Shown here in pieces: positions 16,363 to 25,178 of a stretch of 47,588 nucleotides of DNA; the stretch's first letter is position 1; each line of letters begins with the position of its first letter. The position numbers and the translations under genes are program-made. Source of the DNA: Anabaena sp. FACHB-1237 (GTDB lineage: Bacteria > Cyanobacteriota > Cyanobacteriia > Cyanobacteriales > Nostocaceae); assembly GCF_014696225.1 (NCBI RefSeq), contig NZ_JACJPV010000030.1, positions 1-47,588 on the forward strand, written 5' to 3'. The notes beneath the pieces are model-generated. The model made no database searches. It was not told where the DNA came from and was given only the letters and a program-made list of their open reading frames with translations.

Positions 16363-16470
16363 TACAGCAGTTTCCGTTATTATGAGGTACAGATATTAAT
16401 GATAAAACCCTTGTAACACAGGCATCTTGCTGTGTTCATAGTATACCTCATGTAGATGGAATGTGCTGTA
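16363..16470. mobile_element. MITE-like element, TACAGCA family, copy 1
   Basis: Ends TACAGCAGTTTCCGTTATT and the complement of TACAGCACATTCCATCTAC form about 28-bp imperfect terminal inverted repeats, both finishing in ATGAGGTAC. The centre is a hairpin AACACAG/CTGTGTT (16415-16436). Length 108 bp, no coding content. Copies at 40930-41036 (close) and 45439-45543 (diverged). Confidence 0.75.
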
Positions 16471-16494
16471 TCTCCATACCTCTGTTTTCTACAT

Positions 16495-17442
16495 CTACTC
16501 TGACTTGGGTAATTTAGAGATAACTAAATTGGTAAATTCTTCCAAGGAAGTAATTGTCATCGTTGATATTACTTGCTCTAAAAAAGGTATATCATCAATT
16601 TGATTAATATTATTGATGAGACTTTCTGGAATATTACCAAACTTTACTTGTAATAGTTTGATAATATTATTTCTCTGAGTTGTTCTGGTGGCTTTTTCCA
16701 TGGCCAATTCTTCAGTAGGGCTTAAAAAAGGCATTTTTGTCTCCTTTTCATACTCATCTATTTTGCTAATTAGTTTCTGTTGTAATTCCTTGGTTAATGA
16801 CATCATTTTGTCAATGAATTTGAAGAGGTTTACTATGTCAACTTTATTTAAACCTCTGTCATATAAACTTCTAATTAAGTTCCATTTCCACTGCTCCCTC
16901 AGTGATAAGTTGCTAGTCGTAGCTTTAGTTTTTAAATGTGCCATTACTACTATAGCAAATATATTGTTACTTTGCTCTAGTTCTGACCACTGATAATCTA
17001 TTAATTTGACTATATCAAACTTACAAGAAACTTCACTGTTTCCTAAACCGTATTGATAGGTATATGGTCGCCATTTTTGGTTTTCATCTCCTAAGATGGC
17101 TAAACTGATCACTGGTTTATGGTATAAGTCAAATGCTCGGTAATTATAGATAAACATTCTTTGGGGAAATTCTTTGTCATATTGACTTTGTATTTCTATG
17201 TGAATTAATATCCAAATTTCTATTTTATCTAATAACCACACTTGAAATAGTTTATCTGCATAGCGTTTTTCTGTGTGAGAGTTAGCGGTAATTTGTTCTA
17301 GTTCTTTATCTAGGGATATTGGGGTTTTACTCCAGTCTATTTTTTGATAAAGTCCTGGATAGAAGAATTTAATAAATGCTTCAAAATATTCTCCTATGGC
17401 TGCTTTCCATGTTTCGTCATAGTTGGCGGTTATTTCTGTCAT
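16495..17442 (-). CDS. Rpn-family PD-(D/E)XK nuclease (transposase-like)
   Basis: The 315-residue protein matches the recombination-promoting nuclease/putative transposase family common in cyanobacteria. The N-terminal core has YADKLFQVWLLD (first Asp) and WILIHIEIQSQ (the E-x-Q of the active site) at about 62-85. The C-terminus contains MPFLSPTEELAMEKATRTTQ and a helical tail. In E. coli Rpn proteins cleave DNA and promote recombination, and some act in phage defence. Complete frame, with a broken duplicate just downstream and AT-rich surroundings that suggest gene turnover. Confidence 0.85.
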   Translation of the reverse strand: MTEITANYDETWKAAIGEYFEAFIKFFYPGLYQKIDWSKTPISLDKELEQITANSHTEKRYADKLFQVWLLDKIEIWILIHIEIQSQYDKEFPQRMFIYNYRAFDLYHKPVISLAILGDENQKWRPYTYQYGLGNSEVSCKFDIVKLIDYQWSELEQSNNIFAIVVMAHLKTKATTSNLSLREQWKWNLIRSLYDRGLNKVDIVNLFKFIDKMMSLTKELQQKLISKIDEYEKETKMPFLSPTEELAMEKATRTTQRNNIIKLLQVKFGNIPESLINNINQIDDIPFLEQVISTMTITSLEEFTNLVISKLPKSE

Positions 17443-17606
17443 TTTTACTTCAGGGTTTTTTAATGATGATTGATTTTTATTTTAAATGATACTGATGTAT
17501 TAATTTCAAGTTTTATATTTTTTTAGGATTTTTTTAGGATTTTTGATAATTTTTAAATAGCGATCGCTATTCATGCAATTATTTATTTATGCAGAAAATT
17601 TAGTTT

Positions 17607-17816
17607 CTATAAATCATCAAAATGTTCTAAGGCTTCTCGAATTATTGGTAATATATCATCAGGACAAGGATATTTTCTCTGTTGACCTTGAGAACGATGA
17701 TAAGATGGTTTTACTGGTAGTCCTAACTTTTCTTTAGCATCAGCTATCCAACAGCTTTTAACTATTCTTTGATGTTTATTTTTAATGTATTCCTGAAGTT
17801 GTTTGTAGGTAGCCAT
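17607..17816 (-). CDS. Small conserved hypothetical protein
   Basis: 69 residues, basic in the middle and acidic at the end: MATYKQLQEYIKNKHQRIVK, then CWIADAKEKLGLPV, HRSQGQQRKYPCPDD and a final helix IREALEHFDDL. It has no membrane segment or signal. It resembles short cyanobacterial proteins of unknown role that may bind nucleic acid. Downstream of and possibly co-transcribed with the GTPase gene (63-bp gap). Confidence 0.65.
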   Translation of the reverse strand: MATYKQLQEYIKNKHQRIVKSCWIADAKEKLGLPVKPSYHRSQGQQRKYPCPDDILPIIREALEHFDDL

Positions 17817-17879
17817 ATTTAATTCTTATTTTATTAAAATTACATTTTGAATTATTTTGAATTATATGCTGATTACAAA

Positions 17880-19412
17880 TTATTCTTTTTCTGCAAAAGT
17901 ATCACTTAAAGGTTTAACAACTTTGGCGATCGCTTCTTGAATAAAAACTTTAATAAACTCATCTTTCTGATTAATTTTAAACTGTTCTTGTACCACTTCT
18001 GTCATTCCTCCATCTCCCCAGTCTTGATCATGACGAAAATATTCTATAAAACTTTTTCCGGCTATTCTTGTTAAATATGCTGCTGTTACTCCTTGTATTG
18101 CTTTCCCTACAATATAAGTGGCTACATTCAATTGTAATGCTGTAGATAATAATTGAATTGCTCCTTTGACAATTCCTAAACCTGCGATGGTTTTTCCTAA
18201 TGATAATGCTAATTCTTTTCCTCTTTCTACATTCAAATCACAACCATAGACTCTACCAATTTCTACTACCATCTGCGCGTTTATAGCCGCAGTAGCTAAT
18301 AAATCTACCATTGGTAATGGCGTTACTGAAACTACTCCCGCACCTATCCATTGATACCTTTCTACAATTTTGTCAGCTTGACGACGGCGTTGAGAATCTA
18401 TCAGTTTACGCGCTTCTTCTCCTAATCGCAACGATTGTAATAATATATTATCTGCTACTAAATCTTCTCCTTCAGCCCGTAATATTACCGCCATTCTCCG
18501 TAACAATGGCATAATATCTGGTTCAGGCTGAAAAGGTTCACCAGTTTCTAATTGTGCTATTTGTGGGTTGGCAGCGATCGCTACTACATCATTTGTAGCA
18601 ATAAATCCCCGTACTCTCTCCCGTAATCTGGCTAAAATTACTTCTTTATCGTTATCCGTGTATAAATCTGTCTTGTTAAGAATTAAGAGCGATCGCTTAC
18701 CAATTTCTGCCAAACCCCGTAAAGGTTGATACTCAGATTTACGTAAATCATTATCTACCACAAATAATAACAAATCTGCTTGGGTTGCTAAAACCCTAGC
18801 TAATTCTTCCCTTTCCGTACCTGCTACCCCTGGTTCTAAAATTCCAGGAGTATCAGTAATTAAAATTTTCCGTTCTAAACCTTTTAAACGTAAACAATAA
18901 GTTTCACCTACTTGAGTTGTCCCCATTGGTGCATTTACTTCTCCTACTATGCGTCCCATAATTGCATTAACGAGAGAAGTTTTACCTGCGCTACCAGTAC
19001 CAAATACTACAACCTGAATTTCACCTCTGGCTAAATTTGCCTCTATTTCTCTAGTACGACTAAGTAACGCTTGGCGTGTTACCTCGTCTTGAATTTGCGA
19101 TACTTGTTGACGTACAGCTTCCAGGGTAGAAGATGCTGCATCTGACTTAGCCGCAGGAATTTGTGAAGGTTTAACTCTAGGGCGTTTACGGCGAGTTTTT
19201 TCTTCGCCATTTTTTAAAACTAGGACATAATAAACAAAGGCAGCAATTAAACAACCAATCAGTATAATTAGCAATAATAATAGTAAATTACCTAACAATG
19301 GAGAATAGGATAATTGCCAGTATAGCCGAGAGAGTGAATCTATCAGCCATAAGGTTAGCGCCAAAATGACAATCAAACCAATAATCAGTGTTACTATCCG
19401 AGATAAAGGCAT
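17880..19412 (-). CDS. Membrane-anchored GTPase with DUF697 domain
   Basis: 510 residues. Two N-terminal transmembrane helices (about 5-25 and 38-65) are followed by a basic linker and a dynamin/Era-like G domain: GTGSAGKTSLVNAIMG (G1, about 139), GTTQVGE, ITDTPGILE (G3), LNKTDLY (G4). The C-terminal 170 residues are a DUF697 region with hydrophobic, glycine-rich segments. Cyanobacteria usually have several such proteins, thought to act in membrane or division-related processes. The biochemical role is not established. Confidence 0.88.
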   Translation of the reverse strand: MPLSRIVTLIIGLIVILALTLWLIDSLSRLYWQLSYSPLLGNLLLLLLIILIGCLIAAFVYYVLVLKNGEEKTRRKRPRVKPSQIPAAKSDAASSTLEAVRQQVSQIQDEVTRQALLSRTREIEANLARGEIQVVVFGTGSAGKTSLVNAIMGRIVGEVNAPMGTTQVGETYCLRLKGLERKILITDTPGILEPGVAGTEREELARVLATQADLLLFVVDNDLRKSEYQPLRGLAEIGKRSLLILNKTDLYTDNDKEVILARLRERVRGFIATNDVVAIAANPQIAQLETGEPFQPEPDIMPLLRRMAVILRAEGEDLVADNILLQSLRLGEEARKLIDSQRRRQADKIVERYQWIGAGVVSVTPLPMVDLLATAAINAQMVVEIGRVYGCDLNVERGKELALSLGKTIAGLGIVKGAIQLLSTALQLNVATYIVGKAIQGVTAAYLTRIAGKSFIEYFRHDQDWGDGGMTEVVQEQFKINQKDEFIKVFIQEAIAKVVKPLSDTFAEKE

Positions 19413-19593
19413 GAATTATAGGGTTGCAATTCCTTGTAAATGAATCACGGTAATCACCCTAATCTAGCACAACAAGGTCGAAGTTTTGGGTTAATGTGAG
19501 TTAAAGTCTATAGGGTACTTTCATAATTTTGCATAATCGTTTTAGAACTTAGTAAAGAAAATGTAGCTAAATTCATACTGGTTCATCCACAAA

Positions 19594-19624
19594 GATCCCC
19601 GACTTCTTTAAGAAGTCGGGGATC
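19594..19624. repeat. 31-bp GATC-bounded palindrome, copy 1
   Basis: GATCCCCGACTTCTT and its complement AAGAAGTCGGGGATC form a near-perfect hairpin around TA. Related copies are at 23303-23333, 27487-27517 and, shortened, 41051-41076. This copy lies 180 bp upstream of the leftward GTPase gene. Confidence 0.85.
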
Positions 19625-19657
19625 TGAGTTAATTCCAGTTAATTAGCTTTGTTCTAT

Positions 19658-19820
19658 TCAGCCTACAATTTTATGGCCTAATTTTATGGCATAATCAAGT
19701 TTTAAATCTGGAAATAAAGGAGAGAATATAGTATCTCCTAAACGATACTTTTCTTGTTGATATACATTCGCTGTGGTGTTAGTCTGATTATTAATAAAGA
19801 ATAAACTTGTTATGAAATGC
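19658..19820 (-). pseudogene. 3' remnant of a Uma2-family nuclease gene
   Basis: On the minus strand an open frame without a start codon reads NVYQQEKYRLGDTIFSPLFP, then LKLDYAIKLGHK, ending at TGA 19658-19660. The GDTI-SPLFPDLKL pattern is the typical C-terminus of cyanobacterial Uma2 endonucleases (PD-(D/E)XK). The first two thirds of the gene are missing. Confidence 0.65.
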
Positions 19821-19840
19821 TAAAAAATGGAAATAAATTA

Positions 19841-20170
19841 TTATCCCACCGCAAAACCTGTAAAGTGCCGTTTATAAGGAGCATGAAATCCTAAGACAAT
19901 ATCTTCTTTAGGCACACCAGCAGCCATTAATTCATTAGCAATACCAATTTCCGTACCATCTCTTTGTATCCAGATTTTATCATCTTTAATATCAACATGA
20001 ATAATCACCCCATAAGTTCTAATTTGTTGTTTCCAACCAATATCTAAAACTTGATAATGATGACGTTGCGTATCAAATAGCAATTGAATTTCTGTACCAT
20101 TAGCTATATCATTACGAGAATGATTACTTAAAATATCTTGAATAATTTGTGAGTAATTTATTCTTTCCAT
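19841..20170 (-). CDS. xisI: XisI-like protein
   Basis: 109 residues matching XisI, first described as a control factor for fdxN-element excision in heterocysts and now known as a multicopy cyanobacterial family paired with XisH. Conserved stretches are HHYQVLDIGW, HVDIKDDKIWIQRDGTEIGI and KEDIVLGFHAPYKRHFTGFA. Its ATG lies inside the restored end of xisH (overlap 20158-20170), so the two are translationally coupled. Intact; its partner is frameshifted. Confidence 0.92.
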   Translation of the reverse strand: MERINYSQIIQDILSNHSRNDIANGTEIQLLFDTQRHHYQVLDIGWKQQIRTYGVIIHVDIKDDKIWIQRDGTEIGIANELMAAGVPKEDIVLGFHAPYKRHFTGFAVG

Positions 20171-20582
20171 AAAACTATCTCCTGCTTGAAAGAATCAAAA
20201 ATTAAAACCTTAATTTGATATTCTTTTAAAGATTCTTGGATAAATTGACGAGAGAAAAAATCTCGATATGTGTCTTCACTAATAGCTGAATACAAAACCC
20301 TTTCAGGTTGTTCTTTTTTTTTAATGCTAACCGATAATTGAGAGTTTGACCTAAAGCAAGATGAAATTCAGTTACTTCAGATGCACCTACAAAAGATTTC
20401 ACTTCTACTGCTATTTGTTGACCTTGTTTTTGCGCTGCTAATAGTCTTTCTGCTCCTAAATCTATAAAAAATTCGATATCATCAATTTTAATATACAGTG
20501 GATCATGAGTAATGATCCAACCATCTTTTTCTAAAGCATTACGTACAGATTCATGAAATATATCTTTAGACGGCATAAGCAA
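20158..20582 (-). pseudogene. xisH: XisH-like protein, frameshifted
   Basis: The first 90 residues are good XisH (PSKDIFHESVRNAL, FIDLGAERLLAA, VEVKSFVGASEVTEFHLALG), a PD-(D/E)XK-like core. Read as it stands, the frame leaves the family after residue 90 at an A9 run (T9 at 20314-20322) and ends at 118 residues. A -1 shift there continues as EQPERVLYSAISEDTYRDFF to a stop at 20158, giving 141 residues, the family length. The run contains A_AAA_AAG in register, so slippage could rescue it. A sequencing or real one-base loss is equally possible. Confidence 0.85.
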
Positions 20583-20622
20583 ACAATTAATTTAACATCA
20601 ATAATTATATCTAAAATCTCTT

Positions 20623-20661
20623 TCAATCCCATAAAACATCAGTATCTATAACTAGCTTCAT
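20623..20661 (-). pseudogene. N-terminal stub of a PIN-domain toxin
   Basis: ATG at 20661 begins MKLVIDTDVLWD and then TGA. MKLVIDT(N/D)VL is the standard opening of VapC-like PIN toxins. Only 12 codons remain. The start overlaps the upstream antitoxin stop by ATGA. Confidence 0.6.
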
Positions 20662-20810
20662 GAAATTATCTCAAAAATTCCCTTATCAGTGTAAACTGTT
20701 TGATTCTTTTGCATCAAATAAGAACGCAATGCACGGAATTTGCGTGTAAAAATGTAGTCCTCAAGAGCTTTAGCGACTAAACTATCAGCTTTATAATAAC
20801 TCCCATCCAT
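20658..20810 (-). CDS. Small antitoxin-like protein, partner of a deleted PIN toxin
   Basis: 50 codons with a charged helical sequence (ADSLVAKALEDYIFTRKFRA, then LRSYLMQKNQTVYTDKGIF). It is directly coupled by ATGA to a PIN stub, the arrangement of VapBC-type operons. The start is 20810 (MDGSYYKA) or possibly 20806. I cannot name the antitoxin family. With the toxin lost it is probably an orphan. Confidence 0.5.
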   Translation of the reverse strand: MDGSYYKADSLVAKALEDYIFTRKFRALRSYLMQKNQTVYTDKGIFEIIS

Positions 20811-20910
20811 GCTATTTACAGAAAACACCGAATAGGTTATAGGTAATAGATTACAGATTATAGATTATCAATTAATCAATTATTTATTAATTATTCCCCT
20901 GATAAAACCC

Positions 20911-23295
20911 ATGACAACCATCTCAGAAAGCCCATTTTCCCCCGCAGAAATCGCCGATGAAGGCATCAAACCCGAAGAATATACCGAAATCGTCCGCCGC
21001 TTAGGAAGACACCCCAATAAAGCGGAATTAGGGATGTTTGGCGTAATGTGGTCAGAACATTGTTGTTATAAAAATTCTCGTCCTTTATTAAAACAGTTCC
21101 CCACCACAGGTAAACGTATATTAGTTGGACCCGGAGAAAATGCCGGAGTTGTAGATATTGGTAATGGACTAAAATTAGCGTTTAAAATAGAATCTCATAA
21201 CCATCCATCTGCCGTTGAACCCTTCCAAGGTGCAGCTACAGGAGTGGGAGGTATATTAAGAGATATTTTTACAATGGGGGCGCGTCCTATTGCGTTATTA
21301 AATTCTCTCCGATTTGGTGATTTAGAAGATCCGAAAACTCAAAGAATATTTACAGGAGTTGTAGCGGGTATAAGCCATTATGGCAATTGTGTGGGAGTAC
21401 CCACGGTGGGAGGTGAGGTTTACTTTGACGCAGCCTATAGTGGAAATCCCTTAGTAAATGTCATGGCACTGGGATTAATGGAAACACCAGACATCGTAAA
21501 ATCCGGCGCTTCCGGTTTTGGTAATCCTGTATTATATGTTGGTTCTACCACAGGCCGGGATGGTATGGGAGGAGCGAGTTTTGCTAGTGCGGAACTTTCT
21601 GATGCTTCAATGGACGATCGCCCAGCAGTGCAAGTAGGCGACCCTTTTATGGAAAAATCTCTAATTGAAGCCTGTTTAGAAGCATTCAAAACCGGGGCTG
21701 TAGTTGCTGCTCAAGATATGGGTGCTGCTGGTATCACTTGTTCTACCTCGGAAATGGCCGCTAAAGGTGGAGTAGGTATTGAATTTGACCTAGATCAAAT
21801 TCCAGCGCGGGAGTCAGGAATGATACCTTATGAATACTTGCTTTCTGAATCTCAGGAAAGAATGTTATTTGTGGCACATAAAGGAAGAGAACAGGAATTA
21901 ATTGATATTTTCCACCGTTGGGGATTACAAGCGGTAGTTGCAGGTACGGTAATAGCTGATCCTATCGTCAGAATACTGTTTAAAGGTCAGGTAGCGGCCG
22001 AAATTCCCGCCGATGCTTTAGCCGAAAATACGCCTTTATATGAAAGAGAACTCTTGACAGATTTACCAGAATATGTGAGAGAAGCTAGGGCTTGGACGGT
22101 GGAAAATTTACCAGCTTGCGATGTGACAGGGATTGAAACTGGGCGAATTTGGAAGAGTTGGAATGATATTTTATTGATTTTGTTGAATACTCCCACAATT
22201 GCTTCTAAAAGCTGGGTTTATCGTCAATATGATCATCAAGTGCAAAACAATACGGTTTTATTACCTGGTGGTGCGGATGCGGCTGTGGTGCGTTTACGTC
22301 CTTTGGAAGATACCCCCAATTTAACCACTAGCATTGAAAATCTTAATTCTGGTGTGGCTGCTACAGTAGATTGTAATTCTCGTTATGTCTATCTCGATCC
22401 TTTTGAGGGTGCTAAGGCTGTGGTGGCGGAAGCTGCGCGTAATCTTAGCTGTGTGGGGGCTGAACCTCTAGCTGTAACTGATAATTTGAATTTTGGCAGT
22501 CCTGAAAAACCTATCGGTTATTGGCAATTAGCCTCTGCTTGTCGGGGTTTAAGTATAGCTTGTCAAGAGTTTTCTACACCTGTCACTGGTGGGAATGTTT
22601 CCTTGTATAATGAAACTCTTGATTCTATGGGAAATCCTCAGCCTATTTATCCTACTCCTGTGGTGGGTATGGTGGGTTTAATTGAGGATTTAAGTAAAAT
22701 CTGTGGTCAAGGTTGGCAAAATGCAGGTGATGTAATTTACCTGTTGGGCGTAACTGTGCAATCTAATAGAGAAAAGAATGAAGCTAGGATTGAATTAGGT
22801 GCATCTGAATATTTAGCGACAATTCATAATACTATTGCTGGACAACCTGGACGTATTGATTTTGATTTAGAACGTGCTGTACAAAAAGTTTGTCGTGAAG
22901 GTATCCGCGCTGGTTGGGTATTATCAGCCCATGATACGGCTGAAGGAGGATTAGCAGTAGCTTTAGCGGAATCTTGTCTCGCTGCTAAATTAGGTGCAGA
23001 GATTGATTTAGCCATTGGGGCCAATTATGATGGTAGATTTGATGAGGTATTATTTGCCGAAGGTGGTGCAAGAATTTTAGTTTCTGTAAGTGCAGAAAAA
23101 CAACAAGTTTGGGAATCTTACTTGCAAGAACATTTAGGAGAAAACTGGCAAAAATTAGGTGTGGTTAGTCAGGAAGAAAAGGGTTTACAAGTTGCTACCA
23201 ATGATCATCATTTGTTGATTAAGGTTAGTATTAAGGAAATGAGCGATCGCTATAATTTTGCTATCTCTAATCGTCTTGCCAGTTATAATAGGTAG
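20911..23295 (+). CDS. purL: Phosphoribosylformylglycinamidine synthase subunit PurL
   Basis: ATP-dependent conversion of FGAR to FGAM in purine synthesis, with PurQ and PurS supplying ammonia. 794 residues is the small-PurL form, lacking the glutaminase domain. Visible signatures are [18 protein letters not shown] near 40, [38 protein letters not shown] and in the second half [12 protein letters not shown] and [10 protein letters not shown]. Complete. No pur partner adjoins it here. Confidence 0.98.
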   Translation: MTTISESPFSPAEIADEGIKPEEYTEIVRRLGRHPNKAELGMFGVMWSEHCCYKNSRPLLKQFPTTGKRILVGPGENAGVVDIGNGLKLAFKIESHNHPSAVEPFQGAATGVGGILRDIFTMGARPIALLNSLRFGDLEDPKTQRIFTGVVAGISHYGNCVGVPTVGGEVYFDAAYSGNPLVNVMALGLMETPDIVKSGASGFGNPVLYVGSTTGRDGMGGASFASAELSDASMDDRPAVQVGDPFMEKSLIEACLEAFKTGAVVAAQDMGAAGITCSTSEMAAKGGVGIEFDLDQIPARESGMIPYEYLLSESQERMLFVAHKGREQELIDIFHRWGLQAVVAGTVIADPIVRILFKGQVAAEIPADALAENTPLYERELLTDLPEYVREARAWTVENLPACDVTGIETGRIWKSWNDILLILLNTPTIASKSWVYRQYDHQVQNNTVLLPGGADAAVVRLRPLEDTPNLTTSIENLNSGVAATVDCNSRYVYLDPFEGAKAVVAEAARNLSCVGAEPLAVTDNLNFGSPEKPIGYWQLASACRGLSIACQEFSTPVTGGNVSLYNETLDSMGNPQPIYPTPVVGMVGLIEDLSKICGQGWQNAGDVIYLLGVTVQSNREKNEARIELGASEYLATIHNTIAGQPGRIDFDLERAVQKVCREGIRAGWVLSAHDTAEGGLAVALAESCLAAKLGAEIDLAIGANYDGRFDEVLFAEGGARILVSVSAEKQQVWESYLQEHLGENWQKLGVVSQEEKGLQVATNDHHLLIKVSIKEMSDRYNFAISNRLASYNR

Positions 23296-23302
23296 AATGA
23301 TA

Positions 23303-23333
23303 GATCCCGGACTTCTTGAAGAAGTCCGGGATC
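23303..23333. repeat. 31-bp GATC-bounded palindrome, copy 2
   Basis: GATCCCGGACTTCTT and its complement flank a one-base centre, 7 bp after the purL stop. It could fold in the purL transcript and act as a 3' stabiliser. No T-run follows. Confidence 0.85.
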
Positions 23334-23422
23334 TGACTTCTGAAGATAGATGTGAAGAAATTACACAAGCGCTCTAAAATAACACTGTTAATCCTGAAAA
23401 AATTAGAAAATTTATTCTGTTT

Positions 23423-23872
23423 ATGGTGCGTCAACGTTCTATTTTATCAATGCTTTTTGGTTTATTAGCAACCTTTTTGATTAGCTGTAGCAGTCCTACT
23501 GTAGCAACCGTAGCACCGTCTTATACACCTGCGGAAATTGCTAAAATCCAGGTATATGTTCCTGAAATTACAGTAGTACGCGATCGCGCATCTGAGTTAG
23601 AAAAACTAATTCAAAGCAGCGAATGGATCAAAGTTGGCAATTTTATTCATGGACCAATGGCAGAAGTTAGGTTAAATATGACCTATATTATTCCTAATCT
23701 TGCTGTTCAGGATCAAAGTAAAGCTAGACAAATTACTAAAGATTTATTAGGACATTTAGTAAAAGTTGATCAAGCTGCTACTGCTGGTAATAGTAGTCAA
23801 GCATTAGCAAACTATAAAGAAGCATTTGCAGATGTTGACAAATTCTTGAGTTTAGTTCCTAGTGCTAAGTAA
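23423..23872 (+). CDS. psbQ: CyanoQ (PsbQ-like), photosystem II lipoprotein
   Basis: 149 residues. An N-terminal signal ends in the lipobox LISC (about 19-22), so the protein is lipid-anchored on the lumenal side of thylakoids, where CyanoQ stabilises the oxygen-evolving side of photosystem II. The mature part is a four-helix bundle, with conserved YVPEITVVRDRASELEKLI, WIKVGNFIHGPMAEVR and LLGHLVKVDQAA. Standard length and apparently monocistronic. Confidence 0.93.
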   Translation: MVRQRSILSMLFGLLATFLISCSSPTVATVAPSYTPAEIAKIQVYVPEITVVRDRASELEKLIQSSEWIKVGNFIHGPMAEVRLNMTYIIPNLAVQDQSKARQITKDLLGHLVKVDQAATAGNSSQALANYKEAFADVDKFLSLVPSAK

Positions 23873-24092
23873 TTAGTAATCAGCATTCAGCTATCAGTAA
23901 TTAGCTAATATCTGATTTTGATAACTTAATATCCTCAATTTATTTTACAAATTGGGGATTTTATTTATTATTAATTAGTATAAATTTAGGAATAATAAAT
24001 GTAAAAATTCATAAGGCATAACCAAAATACAAAATACAACTTTATTCTTTCTTTATTCTAACTCCTTAAACTCCTGACTCCTAAATATTACC

Positions 24093-25139
24093 ATGATTAC
24101 CCTTTCTCCAGAACTTAAAAGTAGAATTTCCACACCTTTAAAAATTGGCTCATTTGAGGTGAAAAGCCGCGTTTTCCAGTCTCCTTTATCCGGTGTAACT
24201 GATTTGGTATTTCGGCGTTTAGTGCGGCGTTATGCACCAGAATCAATGATGTATACAGAAATGGTCAATGCGACTGGTTTACATTATGTCAAAGAGTTAC
24301 CAAAAATTATGGAGGTAGATCCTCAAGAACGTCCAATTAGTATCCAATTATTTGATTGTCGTCCCGATTTTTTAGCAGAAGCAGCGATAAAAGCGGTGTC
24401 AGAAGGTGCGGATACTGTGGATATTAATATGGGATGTCCTGTGAATAAAATCACTAAAAATGGTGGAGGTTCTTCATTATTACGTCAACCAGAAATTGCA
24501 GAACAAATTGTCAGAGAAGTTGTCAAAGCTGTGGATGTTCCAGTAACAGTAAAAACTCGCATTGGTTGGAGTGAAAAAGAGATTACAATACTAGAATTTG
24601 CCAAAAGAATGGAAGATGCTGGTGCAAAAATGATTACAGTTCATGGACGCACTCGCGCACAAGGTTATAATGGTAATGCAAAATGGGAATGGATCGCAAA
24701 AGTCAAGGAAATTTTAACAATTCCCGTCATTGGAAATGGAGATATTTTCACAGTGGAAGCTGCGGTAAAATGTCTGGAAGAAACTGGTGCTGATGGGGTA
24801 ATGTGTTCTCGTGGAACTTTAGGTTATCCTTTCTTAGTTGGAGAAGTTGATCACTTCTTAAAAACGGGAGAATTGTTATCTCCTCCTACCGCAATTCAAC
24901 GTTTACAATGTGCGCGAGAACATTTCTTTGCTTTATGGGAATATAAGGGAGATAGGGGTATTCGTCAAGCCAGAAAACATTTAACATGGTATGCTAAAGG
25001 TTTCGTTGGTGCGGCTGACTTACGTGGTAAATTAAGTTTAGTGGAAACTGTCCAACAAGGTTTAGATTTAATTGATGCTGCTATTGAAAGAATAGCTAAT
25101 GGTTATGAAATAGAAATAGAGGAAACAATCAGCTATTAG
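24093..25139 (+). CDS. dus: tRNA-dihydrouridine synthase (Dus family)
   Basis: FMN enzyme that reduces uridines in tRNA D-loops. 348 residues with FQSPLSGVTDLVFRRL at the N-terminus, the active-site cysteine in DINMGCPVNKITKNGGGSSL (about 111), VKTRIGW, ITVHGRTRAQGY and GNGDIF for flavin and phosphate binding. The C-terminal helical domain follows. Closest in type to bacterial DusB/NifR3; which uridine it modifies cannot be told from this. Confidence 0.92.
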   Translation: MITLSPELKSRISTPLKIGSFEVKSRVFQSPLSGVTDLVFRRLVRRYAPESMMYTEMVNATGLHYVKELPKIMEVDPQERPISIQLFDCRPDFLAEAAIKAVSEGADTVDINMGCPVNKITKNGGGSSLLRQPEIAEQIVREVVKAVDVPVTVKTRIGWSEKEITILEFAKRMEDAGAKMITVHGRTRAQGYNGNAKWEWIAKVKEILTIPVIGNGDIFTVEAAVKCLEETGADGVMCSRGTLGYPFLVGEVDHFLKTGELLSPPTAIQRLQCAREHFFALWEYKGDRGIRQARKHLTWYAKGFVGAADLRGKLSLVETVQQGLDLIDAAIERIANGYEIEIEETISY

Positions 25140-25178
25140 CTATCAGCTAATCATAAAAAACTGACTCTTGATAAGTTA

